64,000 bases of DNA from Micropruina glycogenica (GTDB taxonomy: Bacteria > Actinomycetota > Actinomycetes > Propionibacteriales > Propionibacteriaceae), in assembly GCF_039524395.1 (NCBI RefSeq), contig NZ_BAAAGO010000004.1. One strand, given 5' to 3'. The position numbers and the translations under genes are program-made. The notes under the pieces were generated by a model. It saw nothing but the letters and a program-made list of their open reading frames with translations. It ran no database searches and was not told the origin of the DNA. The number at the start of each line of letters is the position of its first letter. Within the stretch, counting starts at the first letter, position 1. This document shows, one piece after another, positions 35,966 to 44,576 of the stretch.

Positions 35966-37054
35966 ATGCCCAAGCCGTTCGCCGACGTGAGTGCCCGCAC
36001 CCAGGTGCGTCGCCTGCGCGAACTCGCACGGACGGCACTGCCCGCCTGGGGCCTGCGCGACGCCACCCTTCGGCTGCTGTTCCACGGGTACAACACCACC
36101 TTTCGCGTCGACGCCGCCGACGGCCGGCGTTACGCCCTGCGGGTGAACACGCAACCGGGCAAGACCGCGCAGCACCTGGCCGGCGAGGTGGCCTGGTTGG
36201 CCGCGCTGAGTGCCGAGACCGCCCTGCACGTACCGACGCCGCAACGCACCCGCGACGGTGCGCTGTCGGCTGTGGTGACCAGCCCCGACCACGACTGGGC
36301 GCTGCCCGTGGTGCTGTTCTCGTGGCTGGACGGCCGCAACCTCGGCAACCGCTGGACCGCCGACCAGGCCCACGCCGTGGGCGTAGCGATGGCCACCCTG
36401 CACGACCACGCCGAGCGCTGGACGATGCCCGCCGGCGCTTCGTTCAGCGACTTCGGCAGCGTGTTGACCGACCTGCCCAACAGGCTCGGCGACCACCGCG
36501 CGCTCAGCGCCGAGCAGAGCGCACTGCTGGTCGAGGCGATGAATCGTGCCCAGCACTTTCAAGACGAGGTGTTCGCCGCCGGGCCGGTGATTCCACTGCA
36601 CGCCGACCTGCACGGGGGCAACCTGAAGTGGCGTCGTGCGGTCTCGACCAGCTCCACCGACGGTGAGGTCTCGAGAAGCTCGACCGGCGGTGGGGTCTCG
36701 ACCAGCGTGCTGAGCGTGTTTGACTTCGACGACGCAGGCTACGGGCCGCCTGCGCTCGACCTGGCCATCTCGGCCTACTATCTGCGCGACGACGAGGGTG
36801 CCGAGGCGGCGATGAAGGCCGGGTACGCCACCGTCCGCCCTTTACCGGCCGTCACCGACGAGCAGTTCGAGGCCATGGTGGCCGGACGCAACCTGTTGCT
36901 GGTCAACGACGTGATCGAGCAGCCCAACGCCGACACCCAGGCCATGACCCCGGCCTATGTGGCGGCGTCCGTGCGCCGGCTTCGGCACTGGCTCGATACC
37001 GGCCGGTACCGCCGCACCCTGCCTGATGGCGAGCAACCGGCCGCCTCCCTATAA
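35966..37054 (+). CDS. Phosphotransferase (APH family) with an in-frame repeat insertion
   Basis: A 362-residue kinase-like protein. The N-lobe has GYNTTFRVDAADGRRYALRV with the ATP-binding Lys/Arg region, and the catalytic loop is LHADLHGGNLKW followed by the metal-binding VFDFDDAGYGPPALDLA. Between these two motifs, normally close together, lie about 25 residues (VSTSSTDGE, VSRSSTGGG, VSTSV) encoded by 27-bp tandem repeats that resemble family B intergenic repeats. ATG at 35966 is 7 nt after TAAGGT. Catalytic residues are intact, so the insert is probably a tolerated loop. The substrate is unknown. Confidence 0.85.
   Translation: MPKPFADVSARTQVRRLRELARTALPAWGLRDATLRLLFHGYNTTFRVDAADGRRYALRVNTQPGKTAQHLAGEVAWLAALSAETALHVPTPQRTRDGALSAVVTSPDHDWALPVVLFSWLDGRNLGNRWTADQAHAVGVAMATLHDHAERWTMPAGASFSDFGSVLTDLPNRLGDHRALSAEQSALLVEAMNRAQHFQDEVFAAGPVIPLHADLHGGNLKWRRAVSTSSTDGEVSRSSTGGGVSTSVLSVFDFDDAGYGPPALDLAISAYYLRDDEGAEAAMKAGYATVRPLPAVTDEQFEAMVAGRNLLLVNDVIEQPNADTQAMTPAYVAASVRRLRHWLDTGRYRRTLPDGEQPAASL
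36641..36712 (+). repeat. 27-bp tandem repeat inside the phosphotransferase gene
   Basis: About 2.7 copies: 36641-36667, 36668-36694 and a partial copy from 36695. Each begins GTCTCGA and contains an AGCTC or AGC block, as in the family B intergenic unit GCTGGTCGAGAC read in reverse. The period is a multiple of three, so the reading frame is kept and a 9-residue motif (VSTSSTDGE-like) is repeated. Confidence 0.8.
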
Positions 37055-37182
37055 CAACTGCATCACACCCTGCCGATGCGCGCCCGAACCGCGCGACTGG
37101 GCGGGGCCCGGTCGCTATGGTGAGCAGCAGTCTCGGGGCCGACCTAGCGCCCCTCGGTTCATCTTGCTCAGGAGGCAGGTTC

Positions 37183-38295
37183 GTGAAGAAATCCCTGATG
37201 GCACCGGTCGTTCTCGGTGCGCTCGCCCTCGCCCTCGGTGGTTGTGCCACCCCGCCGGCCGCCACCACCGCTGCGCCCGCCGGCTCCGCGTCGCCCACGG
37301 CGAGCGTCACGGCGTCCGACTACAAGGCCTGCATGGTCTCCGACTCCGGGGGCTTCGACGACAAGTCGTTCAACGAGACCGCCTACGCCGGCTTGACCAA
37401 GGCGGTCGCCGAGCTGGGAGTTCAAAAGAACCAGGTGCAGTCCTCGACCGACGCCGACTACGCCAAGAACGTGCAGGCCATGGTCGACGACAAGTGCGAC
37501 ATCATTGTCACCGTCGGCTACAAGCTCGGCGATGCCACCCTGGCCGCAGCCAAGAAGAACCCGAAGATCAAGTTCGCCATCGTCGACTCCGACTACATCG
37601 ACCCCAAGACCGGCAAGAACACCGCGCCCGCCAACCTCAAGGGCCTGATGTTCAAGACCTCCGAGCCGTCGTTCATGGCCGGCTACCTCGCCGCATCTCT
37701 GTCGAAGACCGGCAAGGTCGGCACGTTCGGCGGTGCGCCGATCCCGACCGTCACGGCGTTCATGGACGGCTACGCCCGCGGGGTCGCCTATTACAACCAG
37801 CAAAAGAGCAAGAGCGTCGCCGTGCTGGGCTGGGACACGAACAAGCAGGACGGCACCTTCATCGGTGGCCAGTCCCCGTTCGAAGATCTGCCCGGTGGCA
37901 AGAAGGTCGCGACCAACCTGACCGCGCAGGGTGCCGACATTCTGCTGCCCGTCGCGGGACCGTCCGGAGAGGGCGCACTGCAGGTCGCCAAGTCCAGCAA
38001 CGGCAAGGTGGCCTCGCTGTGGGTCGACACCGACGGCTGCATCAGCCAGGCGCAGTACTGCCCGGTGATCCCGTCTTCGGTCGGCAAGGCGATGGATCTC
38101 GCCGTGTTCGAGGCGATCAAGGCCGCCAAGAATGACACCTTCACCAACGAACTGTATTTGGGCACCCTGGCCAACAACGGCGCGTACCTGGCCCCGTTCC
38201 ACGACTGGGATTCCAAGGTGAGCGCCGACACCAAGGCGGAGTTGGACAAGATCAAGGCCGACATCATCGCCGGAACCATCAAAACCACCGCGTGA
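37183..38295 (+). CDS. BMP-family lipoprotein, nucleoside ABC transporter substrate-binding protein
   Basis: A 370-residue lipoprotein. A signal peptide with lipobox LALGGC (lipidated Cys21) is followed by a Thr/Ala/Ser linker and a basic-membrane-protein (BMP/PnrA) domain: MVSDSGGFDDKSFNETAYAG, DIIVTVGYKLGDATL, EPSFMAGYLAASLSKTGKVG, and LWVDTDGCISQ. BMP proteins bind nucleosides. GTG at 37183 has an AGGAGG site; TATGGT near 37116 is a possible -10. The ATPase, two permeases and cytidine deaminase follow in order, supporting nucleoside uptake. A strong hairpin after this gene probably gives it higher expression than the rest. Confidence 0.95.
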   Translation: MKKSLMAPVVLGALALALGGCATPPAATTAAPAGSASPTASVTASDYKACMVSDSGGFDDKSFNETAYAGLTKAVAELGVQKNQVQSSTDADYAKNVQAMVDDKCDIIVTVGYKLGDATLAAAKKNPKIKFAIVDSDYIDPKTGKNTAPANLKGLMFKTSEPSFMAGYLAASLSKTGKVGTFGGAPIPTVTAFMDGYARGVAYYNQQKSKSVAVLGWDTNKQDGTFIGGQSPFEDLPGGKKVATNLTAQGADILLPVAGPSGEGALQVAKSSNGKVASLWVDTDGCISQAQYCPVIPSSVGKAMDLAVFEAIKAAKNDTFTNELYLGTLANNGAYLAPFHDWDSKVSADTKAELDKIKADIIAGTIKTTA

Positions 38296-38308
38296 GTCGC
38301 TGACTTGA

Positions 38309-38338
38309 GAAAGGGGGGCGCCGCCCGGCCCCCCTTTC
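38309..38338 (+). terminator. Hairpin after the lipoprotein gene, likely partial terminator
   Basis: The arms GAAAGGGGGG (38309-38318) and CCCCCCTTTC (38329-38338) form a perfect 10-bp stem, extended by one inner C-G pair, with an 8-nt loop, followed by TTG. It lies 14 bp after the lipoprotein stop and before the ATPase gene of the same importer. It probably stops some transcripts or protects the lipoprotein mRNA, a common way to make more binding protein than transporter. Confidence 0.8.
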
Positions 38339-38375
38339 TTGCTGTCGGCACTGCCGAAGAGAGGAGCGGTGTGGA

Positions 38376-39956
38376 ATGATCCGGCCTGTGGCGAATGAGG
38401 CGCAGCGCAGCGTCGGCCTCGACCTGAGGTCGATCACCAAGCGGTTCGGGTCTTTCGTCGCCAACGACGCCGTCGACTTGACCGTCCGCCCGGGCGAAAT
38501 CCATTGCCTGCTGGGCGAGAACGGTGCCGGCAAGTCGACGCTGATGAACGTGCTGTACGGGCTGTACCAGCCCGACGGGGGCGAGATTCTGATCGACGGG
38601 GTGCCGCGCAGGTTCGCCGACCCGAAGGCGGCGATGGCCGCTGGCATCGGCATGGTGCACCAGCACTTCATGCTGGTCGAGGTGTTCAGCGTGGCCGAGA
38701 ACATGATCCTCGGCCGCGAGCCCGGCCTGGTGGTCGACATGAAGGCGGCCAAGGCCACCGTGCGGCAGCTCTCGCAGCGCTACAACCTGCCGGTCGACCC
38801 GGACGCCCTGATCGAAGACCTGCCGGTCGGCGTGCAGCAGCGGGTCGAGATTCTGAAGGCGTTGGCCAACGACGCGCAGTACCTGATCTTCGACGAGCCC
38901 ACCGCCGTGCTCACTCCGCAAGAGATCGACGAGCTGATGGTCGTCATGCAGAAGCTGCGCGACGAGGGCAAGGGCATCGTGTTCATCACCCACAAGTTGC
39001 GTGAGGTGCGGGCGATCGCCGACCGCATCACGGTGTTGCGCCGCGGCAAGATCGTGGGCCAGGCCGAGCCGGGCACGTCCGAGACCGAACTGGCCCAGTT
39101 GATGGTGGGCCGGGCGGTCGACCTGTCGGTGGCGAAGCAGCCGGCCGAGCCCGGCGCCGTCCGGCTGGCGGTCGACGGGCTGACGGTCACCAACTCGGCC
39201 GGCGCCGTGGTGGTCGACGACATCAGCTTCGACGTGGCCGGTGGCGAGATCCTGTGCATCGCGGGCGTGCAGGGCAACGGCCAATCCGAGCTCGCCGACG
39301 CGCTGATCGGCAACATTCCGGTGCTGTCGGGCCGCATCAGGTTGGACGACCGCGACCTGGCCGACGCCTCGCCCCGGCAGAGCATCGCCGCAGGCATGGG
39401 CTTCGTACCCGAAGACCGGCAGCACGACGGGTTCATCGGCACCTTCACCATCGCCGAGAACCTGGTGCTCAACCGGTTCGACACCGCACCGTTCGCCGGC
39501 GGCGGGTCACTCAACCTGAAAGCGATCAACGACAACGCGGTCACCCTGCGCGACGAGTTCGACATTCGCACCCCAGACGTGCAGAACCTCGGGTCGTCGC
39601 TGTCGGGCGGTAACGCGCAGAAGGTGGTGCTGGCCCGCGAGTTGAGCCGCGAACTCGCCTTGCTGGTGGCCTCGCAGCCCACCCGCGGCGTCGACGTGGG
39701 CGCGATCGAGTTTCTGCACAAGCGCATCGTCGACGAGCGTGACAAGGGCACCGCGGTGCTGCTGGTCTCGACCGAACTCGAAGAGGTCGAGGCCCTGGCC
39801 GACCGGGTGCTGGTGATGTATCGCGGCAAGATCGTGGGCATCGTGGGGCCCGACACCCCGCGCGACGTGATGGGCATGATGATGGCCGGGGTGGGCTACG
39901 ACGAGGCCGTGCAGGTGGCTGCCGGCGATGCTGCCGACGCCGGGAAGGACGCATGA
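38376..39956 (+). CDS. Nucleoside ABC transporter ATP-binding protein (double cassette)
   Basis: A 526-residue protein with two fused ABC ATPase domains, as in sugar and BMP-type nucleoside importers. Domain 1 has Walker A LLGENGAGKST, a weak signature LPVGVQQRVEIL and Walker B YLIFDEPTAVL. Domain 2 has a degenerate Walker A (IAGVQGNGQSE), a good signature LSGGNAQKV and a weak Walker B (LLVASQPTRGVD). Such asymmetry is normal for this class. ATG at 38376 follows AGGAG with 9-nt spacing. The permease gene overlaps its end (ATGA). Confidence 0.95.
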   Translation: MIRPVANEAQRSVGLDLRSITKRFGSFVANDAVDLTVRPGEIHCLLGENGAGKSTLMNVLYGLYQPDGGEILIDGVPRRFADPKAAMAAGIGMVHQHFMLVEVFSVAENMILGREPGLVVDMKAAKATVRQLSQRYNLPVDPDALIEDLPVGVQQRVEILKALANDAQYLIFDEPTAVLTPQEIDELMVVMQKLRDEGKGIVFITHKLREVRAIADRITVLRRGKIVGQAEPGTSETELAQLMVGRAVDLSVAKQPAEPGAVRLAVDGLTVTNSAGAVVVDDISFDVAGGEILCIAGVQGNGQSELADALIGNIPVLSGRIRLDDRDLADASPRQSIAAGMGFVPEDRQHDGFIGTFTIAENLVLNRFDTAPFAGGGSLNLKAINDNAVTLRDEFDIRTPDVQNLGSSLSGGNAQKVVLARELSRELALLVASQPTRGVDVGAIEFLHKRIVDERDKGTAVLLVSTELEEVEALADRVLVMYRGKIVGIVGPDTPRDVMGMMMAGVGYDEAVQVAAGDAADAGKDA

Positions 39957-41137
39957 TGAGCGAGTCCACGACGTGGGGCGACCGGGTGCGCGGCGAGGTG
40001 CGGATGCGGTGGCGCGACTGGGCGATCACCCTGGCCGCGTTCGTGTTGGCGCTGCTGGTCGGCGCGATTCTGATGATCGTCGCCGACCCCCAGGTGGCCG
40101 GCAACTTCAACTACCTGTTGACCGCGCCCGGGCTGGCGCTGGGCAGTGCGTGGACGAAGGTGTCCACCGCCTACAGCGCCCTGCTGATGGGCGCCGTCGG
40201 TTCACCGCAGGCCCTGGCGGCCACCAGCGCCGCCGCGGCCCCGCTGATCTGCGCAGGCCTCGCGGTGGGCCTCGCCTTTCGGGCCGGGCTGTTCAACATC
40301 GGCGCGCAGGGCCAGGCGATTCTAGGCTCGATGGCGGCGGCCTGGGTGGGATTCTCGCTGCCGCTGCCGCCGGTGATTCACCTGATCGTGGCCGTGCTCG
40401 CGGGCCTGGTGGCCGGCGCTATCTGGGGCGGCATCGTGGGGTGGCTGAAGGCCACCACCGGCGCCCACGAGGTGATCGTGACCATCATGATGAACTACAT
40501 CGCCAGCGGCCTGCTGGCCTGGGTGCTGACCACGGCGGCGTTTCAGCGACCGGGGCGTGACGACCCGATCTCGCCCGAGGTGCCGTCGTCCGCGGCCTTT
40601 CCGCAGCTGTACGAGCAGCTGCATCTGGGCTTCTTCGTGGCCCTGCTGGCGGCCGTGGTGGTGTGGTGGGTGCTCGACCGATCGGTGATCGGCTTCTCGA
40701 TTCGCGCAGTCGGAGCCAACCCCCACGCGGCCGGCACGGCCGGCATGAACGTGGGCCGTACCACCATCATCACCATGGCCATGGCCGGCGCCCTGGCCGG
40801 TCTGGCCGGCGTGCAGGCAGCCCTAGGACCGTCCGTCAACGGCGTGCCGGTGCCGCTCACCGAAGGCCTGGTGGGCACCGTCGGCTTCGACGCCATCACG
40901 GTGGCGCTACTGGGCCGGTCGAAGCCCGTGGGCATCGTGCTCGCCGGCCTGTTGTTCGGCGGCCTGAGCGCCGGCGGCCTGGCCATGCAGAGCGTGGCCC
41001 AGACGCCGCTCACGCTGACCCTGGTGCTGCAGGCGCTCGTGGTGCTGTTCGTGGCGGCGCCGCAGTTGGTGGCCACGCTGGTGCCGTTCCTCTCCGCGCG
41101 CAAGGCGCGCGCCTCGCTGACGGGAGCCGACGCGTGA
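39953..41137 (+). CDS. Nucleoside ABC transporter permease 1
   Basis: A 394-residue inner-membrane permease of the BPD_transp_2 type. About nine or ten hydrophobic segments and the family motif VGLAFRAGLFNIGAQGQAIL are present, with the coupling region RAVGANPHAAGTAGMNVGR. It starts inside the ATPase stop codon and ends inside the start of permease 2 (GTGA), so the three are co-translated. The paralogous permease 2 completes a heterodimeric channel. Confidence 0.94.
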   Translation: MMSESTTWGDRVRGEVRMRWRDWAITLAAFVLALLVGAILMIVADPQVAGNFNYLLTAPGLALGSAWTKVSTAYSALLMGAVGSPQALAATSAAAAPLICAGLAVGLAFRAGLFNIGAQGQAILGSMAAAWVGFSLPLPPVIHLIVAVLAGLVAGAIWGGIVGWLKATTGAHEVIVTIMMNYIASGLLAWVLTTAAFQRPGRDDPISPEVPSSAAFPQLYEQLHLGFFVALLAAVVVWWVLDRSVIGFSIRAVGANPHAAGTAGMNVGRTTIITMAMAGALAGLAGVQAALGPSVNGVPVPLTEGLVGTVGFDAITVALLGRSKPVGIVLAGLLFGGLSAGGLAMQSVAQTPLTLTLVLQALVVLFVAAPQLVATLVPFLSARKARASLTGADA

Positions 41138-42447
41138 GCACCGCGACGGAAGAACCGCACGTGCCGAGCCTCACCGACGCGCCCGAAGAGCTGCATTTCG
41201 AGGTGCTCGAGTCGCGCGACGCCCGCCGGGCGCGGCTGTCGTCCGGGGTGTTGATCGTGGTGGTCGGCCTGCTGCTCGGGGTTTTGTTCTTCAGCACGTC
41301 GGGCGTGGCGCGCTTCGCGCTGTCGGACGCCTTCGCCGAGGTGCAGCTGCCCACCATCGAGTTGCCGGGTGCGCCGGTGGTGGCGATCTGCGCCGTGCTG
41401 TGCCTGTTGGCCGGGGCCGGCTTCATCTCCGGACGGTTGCGCAACCGCATGCCGATGGTGGCCGGGCTGGTGGCCGGCATCGCGGTGGTGCTGGGCTTTC
41501 TCACCTGGGCGGCCGCCGGGCGTGACCTGCCGTTTCCGGTGGCCAACCAGCTCGCGGGCACGGTGTTCACGGCGACACCGCTGATCTTCGGCGCGCTGTG
41601 TGGCGTCGTCGGCGAGCGGTCGGGTGTGGTGAACGTGGCCATCGAGGGTCAATTTCTGACCGCCGCCTTCGCGGCCGCACTGACGGGTTCGATCACCAAG
41701 TCGATCTGGGCCGCGCTGATCGCGGCCGTGTTCGCCGGCGTGTTGATGGCGGCACTGCTGGCCCTGTTCGCGATCAAGTACCTGGTCGACCAGGTGGTGC
41801 TCGGCGTGGTGATCAACCTGCTGGCCTCAGGCATCACCGGCTTCTTGTTCGACCAGTTGGTGCAGCCCAACTCACGCGCACTGAACAGCGCGCCCACGAT
41901 GGACCCGATCTCGATTCCCTTCCTGGCCGATCTGCCGTTCGTGGGGCCGGTGCTGTTTCAGCAGACGATCCTGGTGTACCTGGCGATCGTGGCCGTGGTG
42001 GTCGTCTGGTGGCTGCTGTACCGCACCCGCTGGGGGCTGCGCGTGCGGGCCGTCGGTGAGCACCCCAAGGCCGCCGACACCGTCGGCATCTCGGTCAAGC
42101 GGGTGCGCTGGCAGGCGGTGTTGGTGGCGGGCATCTTCTCGGGCCTGGGCGGGGCGTTCTTCACCGTGGGCTCGGTGGGCGTGTTCAGCAAAGACCTGAC
42201 GGTGGGCAACGGCTTCATCGCCCTGGCCGCGGTGATCATGGGCCGCTGGCACCCGGTGCTGGCCGCCAGCATGGCGCTGTTCTTCGGCTTCGTGGTGCAG
42301 ATGGCGTCGCAGTTGCAGACCCTGAACACCCCGGTGCCGAGCCAGTTCCTGCTGATGCTGCCGTATTTGGCGACGATCATCGCGGTGGCAGGGCTGATCG
42401 GACGAACGCGTGCCCCGGCGGCTGACGGCGTGGCGTATACGAAGTAG
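41134..42447 (+). CDS. Nucleoside ABC transporter permease 2
   Basis: A 437-residue permease paralogous to permease 1. It has a longer acidic N-terminus (TEEPHVPSLTDAPEEL), then the family motif GVVGERSGVVNVAIEGQFL and the cytoplasmic coupling loop RAVGEHPKAADTVGISVKR. GTG at 41134 overlaps the previous stop. An ORF extending further upstream in this frame overlaps permease 1 in another frame and is not used. Family A and B repeats follow before cdd. Confidence 0.94.
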   Translation: MSTATEEPHVPSLTDAPEELHFEVLESRDARRARLSSGVLIVVVGLLLGVLFFSTSGVARFALSDAFAEVQLPTIELPGAPVVAICAVLCLLAGAGFISGRLRNRMPMVAGLVAGIAVVLGFLTWAAAGRDLPFPVANQLAGTVFTATPLIFGALCGVVGERSGVVNVAIEGQFLTAAFAAALTGSITKSIWAALIAAVFAGVLMAALLALFAIKYLVDQVVLGVVINLLASGITGFLFDQLVQPNSRALNSAPTMDPISIPFLADLPFVGPVLFQQTILVYLAIVAVVVVWWLLYRTRWGLRVRAVGEHPKAADTVGISVKRVRWQAVLVAGIFSGLGGAFFTVGSVGVFSKDLTVGNGFIALAAVIMGRWHPVLAASMALFFGFVVQMASQLQTLNTPVPSQFLLMLPYLATIIAVAGLIGRTRAPAADGVAYTK

Positions 42448-42448
42448 T

Positions 42449-42655
42449 CGCTGGTCGACGTTGTCGTTGGTCGAGCTTGTCGAGACCCTGCAGATTTCGT
42501 CATCCCGGCGAACGCCGGGATCTCGTCCCTCATGACTGCTGCCTTCGTGCGTGCAGCCTTGCCGCGGGACGTCGCGAGATCCTGACGTTCGTCAGGACGA
42601 CGAACGGCTTGGACGAGCTTGTCCAGACCTGCTGATTTCGACAAGCTCATCACCT
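42449..42655. repeat. Composite array of family A and B repeats
   Basis: The 224-bp gap between permease 2 and cdd is nearly all repeats. Family B units occur around 42449-42487; a family A unit at 42499-42524 (core ATCCCGGCGAACGCCGGGAT) faces an inverse at 42576-42601 (ATCCTGACGTTCGTCAGGA), where both arms have changed but still pair; further family B units lie at about 42608-42655. Confidence 0.85.
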
Positions 42656-42671
42656 GACGAAAGGGCTTGCC

Positions 42672-43073
42672 ATGACGATCGACTGGGACGCGTTGCGGGC
42701 GACCGCGCGGGACTACTGCTCGCGGGCCTACGCGCCGTACTCGCGGTTTTCGGTCGGCGCGGCCGCCCTCGTCGACGACGGACGGGTCGTGGCCGGCTGC
42801 AACGTCGAGAATGCCGGCTACGGGGTGACCCTGTGCGCCGAATGCGGGCTGGTCAGCGACCTGGTCGCCAGCGGTGGCGGACGGCTGGTCGCCTTCGCCT
42901 GCGTGAACGCCCTGGGCGAGCCCCTGATGCCCTGTGGGCGCTGCCGCCAACTCTTGTACGAGTTCGGCGGCACCGAGTTGTTGATCGATACTCCTGAGGG
43001 CGTCTGGCCGATGAGCCGGGTGCTTCCGCAGGCGTTCGGGCCGTCCGACATCACGCACGTGACCGGTGGATAA
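42672..43073 (+). CDS. cdd: Cytidine deaminase
   Basis: A 133-residue zinc enzyme that turns cytidine and deoxycytidine into uridine and deoxyuridine. The zinc site is complete: Cys55-Ala-Glu57 (LCAECG) and Cys88-Cys91 (MPCGRCRQ), with the substrate-binding FSVGAAALVDDG and NVENAGYG. The ATG has a GAAAGGG site upstream. It follows the nucleoside importer on the same strand, consistent with salvage of imported pyrimidine nucleosides, although 224 bp of repeats intervene. Confidence 0.95.
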   Translation: MTIDWDALRATARDYCSRAYAPYSRFSVGAAALVDDGRVVAGCNVENAGYGVTLCAECGLVSDLVASGGGRLVAFACVNALGEPLMPCGRCRQLLYEFGGTELLIDTPEGVWPMSRVLPQAFGPSDITHVTGG

Positions 43074-43086
43074 AGTTCGCGACGTC

Positions 43087-44517
43087 TTAGGCGATCAGCA
43101 GACGCACGGGGTCGGTGGCCGGACCGGTGTCGTCCAGCGTCGCCCACACGCCTGTCAGAATGCGCACCGCGGTGCGTAGCTCGTCCGGTGGGCGTCCGTA
43201 GGGCAGCCGCACGAATGACGCCAGCCCCCCCTCGGGCGCGAACACCGACCCTGGGGTGATCACCAGCCCCTCCCGCTCCGCGCCTGCGGCCAGCGCGGAC
43301 GCCACGGGGCGAGGGAGCTCAACCCACAGCGACAGGCCCCCCGAGGGCAACCGGAAGCTCCACTGGGGCAGGGCCGAGCGCAGCTCTGCGGCCAGCACGT
43401 CGCGGTGGACGCGTAGCCGATCACGCTGGGCGGCGGCGTCGGCGGACGGCCCGCTCAGCAGGTGGGTGAGCACCAACTGCTCCAGCACCGGCGCGCCGAG
43501 ATCGAGGGACAGCCGTGCCTCGGTCAGCTTCGGCACCAGTGCCGGCGGCACCCGAAGCCACCCCACCCTTAGCCCACCCCAGAAGGCCTTGGACGACCCG
43601 CCGATGCTGATCGTGGACGGGTAATGGGCTGCAAAAGGCAGCGGCAACGGCGCGTCGTCCAGTTGGAGCAGCGCGTGACTCTCGTCAACCACGGCGAGGG
43701 TGCGGGTGGCCGCCAGGTGGTGGGCGAGCCTGACACGTTCGTCGTCCGTCATCAGCAGCCCGGTCGGGTTCTGGTAGTCGGGAATCAGGTAGGCGACCCG
43801 CGGGTGCGCCTGGCGTAGGGCGGCGTGCATGGCGGCCAGGTCCCAGCCGTTCGGATCGACCGGAGCGGTCACCACCCGGGCTCCCGCGCGACGCAGGGCG
43901 TCCACCGCGTTGGGGTAGACCGGCGACTCGACGAGCGCCCGGTCGCCGGGACCGACGAGGGCTTGCGCGACGGCCGCCATGGCGCCGATCGCGCCCGAGG
44001 TGACCAGAATCTGCTCCGGCGCGGTGTGCGAGCCCCGTGCGGTGTAGCCCGCGGCGATGGCTTCCCTCAGCACGGGCAGTCCGAGCGGAAAGTAGCCGTG
44101 GCCGGTCAGGTAGGCCGGCAGCTGTTCGACGGCCGTGGCGTACGCGCTGGCCAGACCCGGCGCGGCCACCGCCGCGGCGCAGGTGAGGTCGACCACAGAC
44201 GTCCCGTCCGGTACCGGGCTGAGGCCCCGATCACGGCCCCGCGCGGCGCCGCCGGGCACCTGGGTGAACGTGCCCGAGCCCTGCCGGGCGATCGCGTAGC
44301 CCGCCTCGCGCAGCACCGTGTAGGCGCGGGTGACGGTGGTGCGTGACAGGCCCAGGGCGGTCGCCAGTTCGCGTTCGCTGGGCAGCCGCAGCCCGAGGGG
44401 CAGCCGTCCGTCGGCAATCAGCCGGGCCAGCGAGCGGGCAAGTCCCTCGAAGGTGGGGGACGGCACCTCGCCCACCAGAGTGGCTATTCGACTGGTCGAG
44501 ATCGCTCCGCTCACCAA
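43087..44517 (-). CDS. MocR/PdxR-type regulator (GntR domain fused to aminotransferase domain)
   Basis: A 476-residue fusion. The N-terminal GntR winged helix (GLARSLARLIADGRLPLGLR, then LPSERELATALGLSRTTVTR) is joined to a class I aminotransferase-like domain with the PLP-binding Lys in ISIGGSSKAFWGGLRVGW and the Asn/Asp/Tyr region YLIPDYQNPTGLL. Such proteins sense a PLP-linked ligand. It is divergent from a YczE-type membrane protein gene, a partnership also seen in Bacillus. A likely shared operator lies between them. The ligand is unknown. Confidence 0.93.
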   Translation of the reverse strand: MVSGAISTSRIATLVGEVPSPTFEGLARSLARLIADGRLPLGLRLPSERELATALGLSRTTVTRAYTVLREAGYAIARQGSGTFTQVPGGAARGRDRGLSPVPDGTSVVDLTCAAAVAAPGLASAYATAVEQLPAYLTGHGYFPLGLPVLREAIAAGYTARGSHTAPEQILVTSGAIGAMAAVAQALVGPGDRALVESPVYPNAVDALRRAGARVVTAPVDPNGWDLAAMHAALRQAHPRVAYLIPDYQNPTGLLMTDDERVRLAHHLAATRTLAVVDESHALLQLDDAPLPLPFAAHYPSTISIGGSSKAFWGGLRVGWLRVPPALVPKLTEARLSLDLGAPVLEQLVLTHLLSGPSADAAAQRDRLRVHRDVLAAELRSALPQWSFRLPSGGLSLWVELPRPVASALAAGAEREGLVITPGSVFAPEGGLASFVRLPYGRPPDELRTAVRILTGVWATLDDTGPATDPVRLLIA

Positions 44518-44531
44518 GCCACTCTCACACG

Positions 44532-44556
44532 ATTGGCCCTTTGCTACAAGGCCAAT
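44532..44556. promoter_or_regulatory. Inverted repeat between mocR and yczE
   Basis: ATTGGCC (44532-44538) and GGCCAAT (44550-44556) form an inverted repeat with 11 nt between arms, in the 59-bp divergent region. It is the only clear symmetry there and is well placed to control both genes, most likely through the MocR-type regulator. Confidence 0.6.
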
Positions 44557-44576
44557 TCGGTGCGAGGGTTTGCGTC

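Noticed and set aside
36641..36712. CRISPR array
   Set aside because: The 27-bp units are directly adjacent with no spacers, diverge from each other and are translated in frame within a kinase gene.
37055..37182. Purine riboswitch before the nucleoside importer
   Set aside because: The leader contains a simple GC hairpin but no three-way junction with the conserved loop nucleotides of purine riboswitches.
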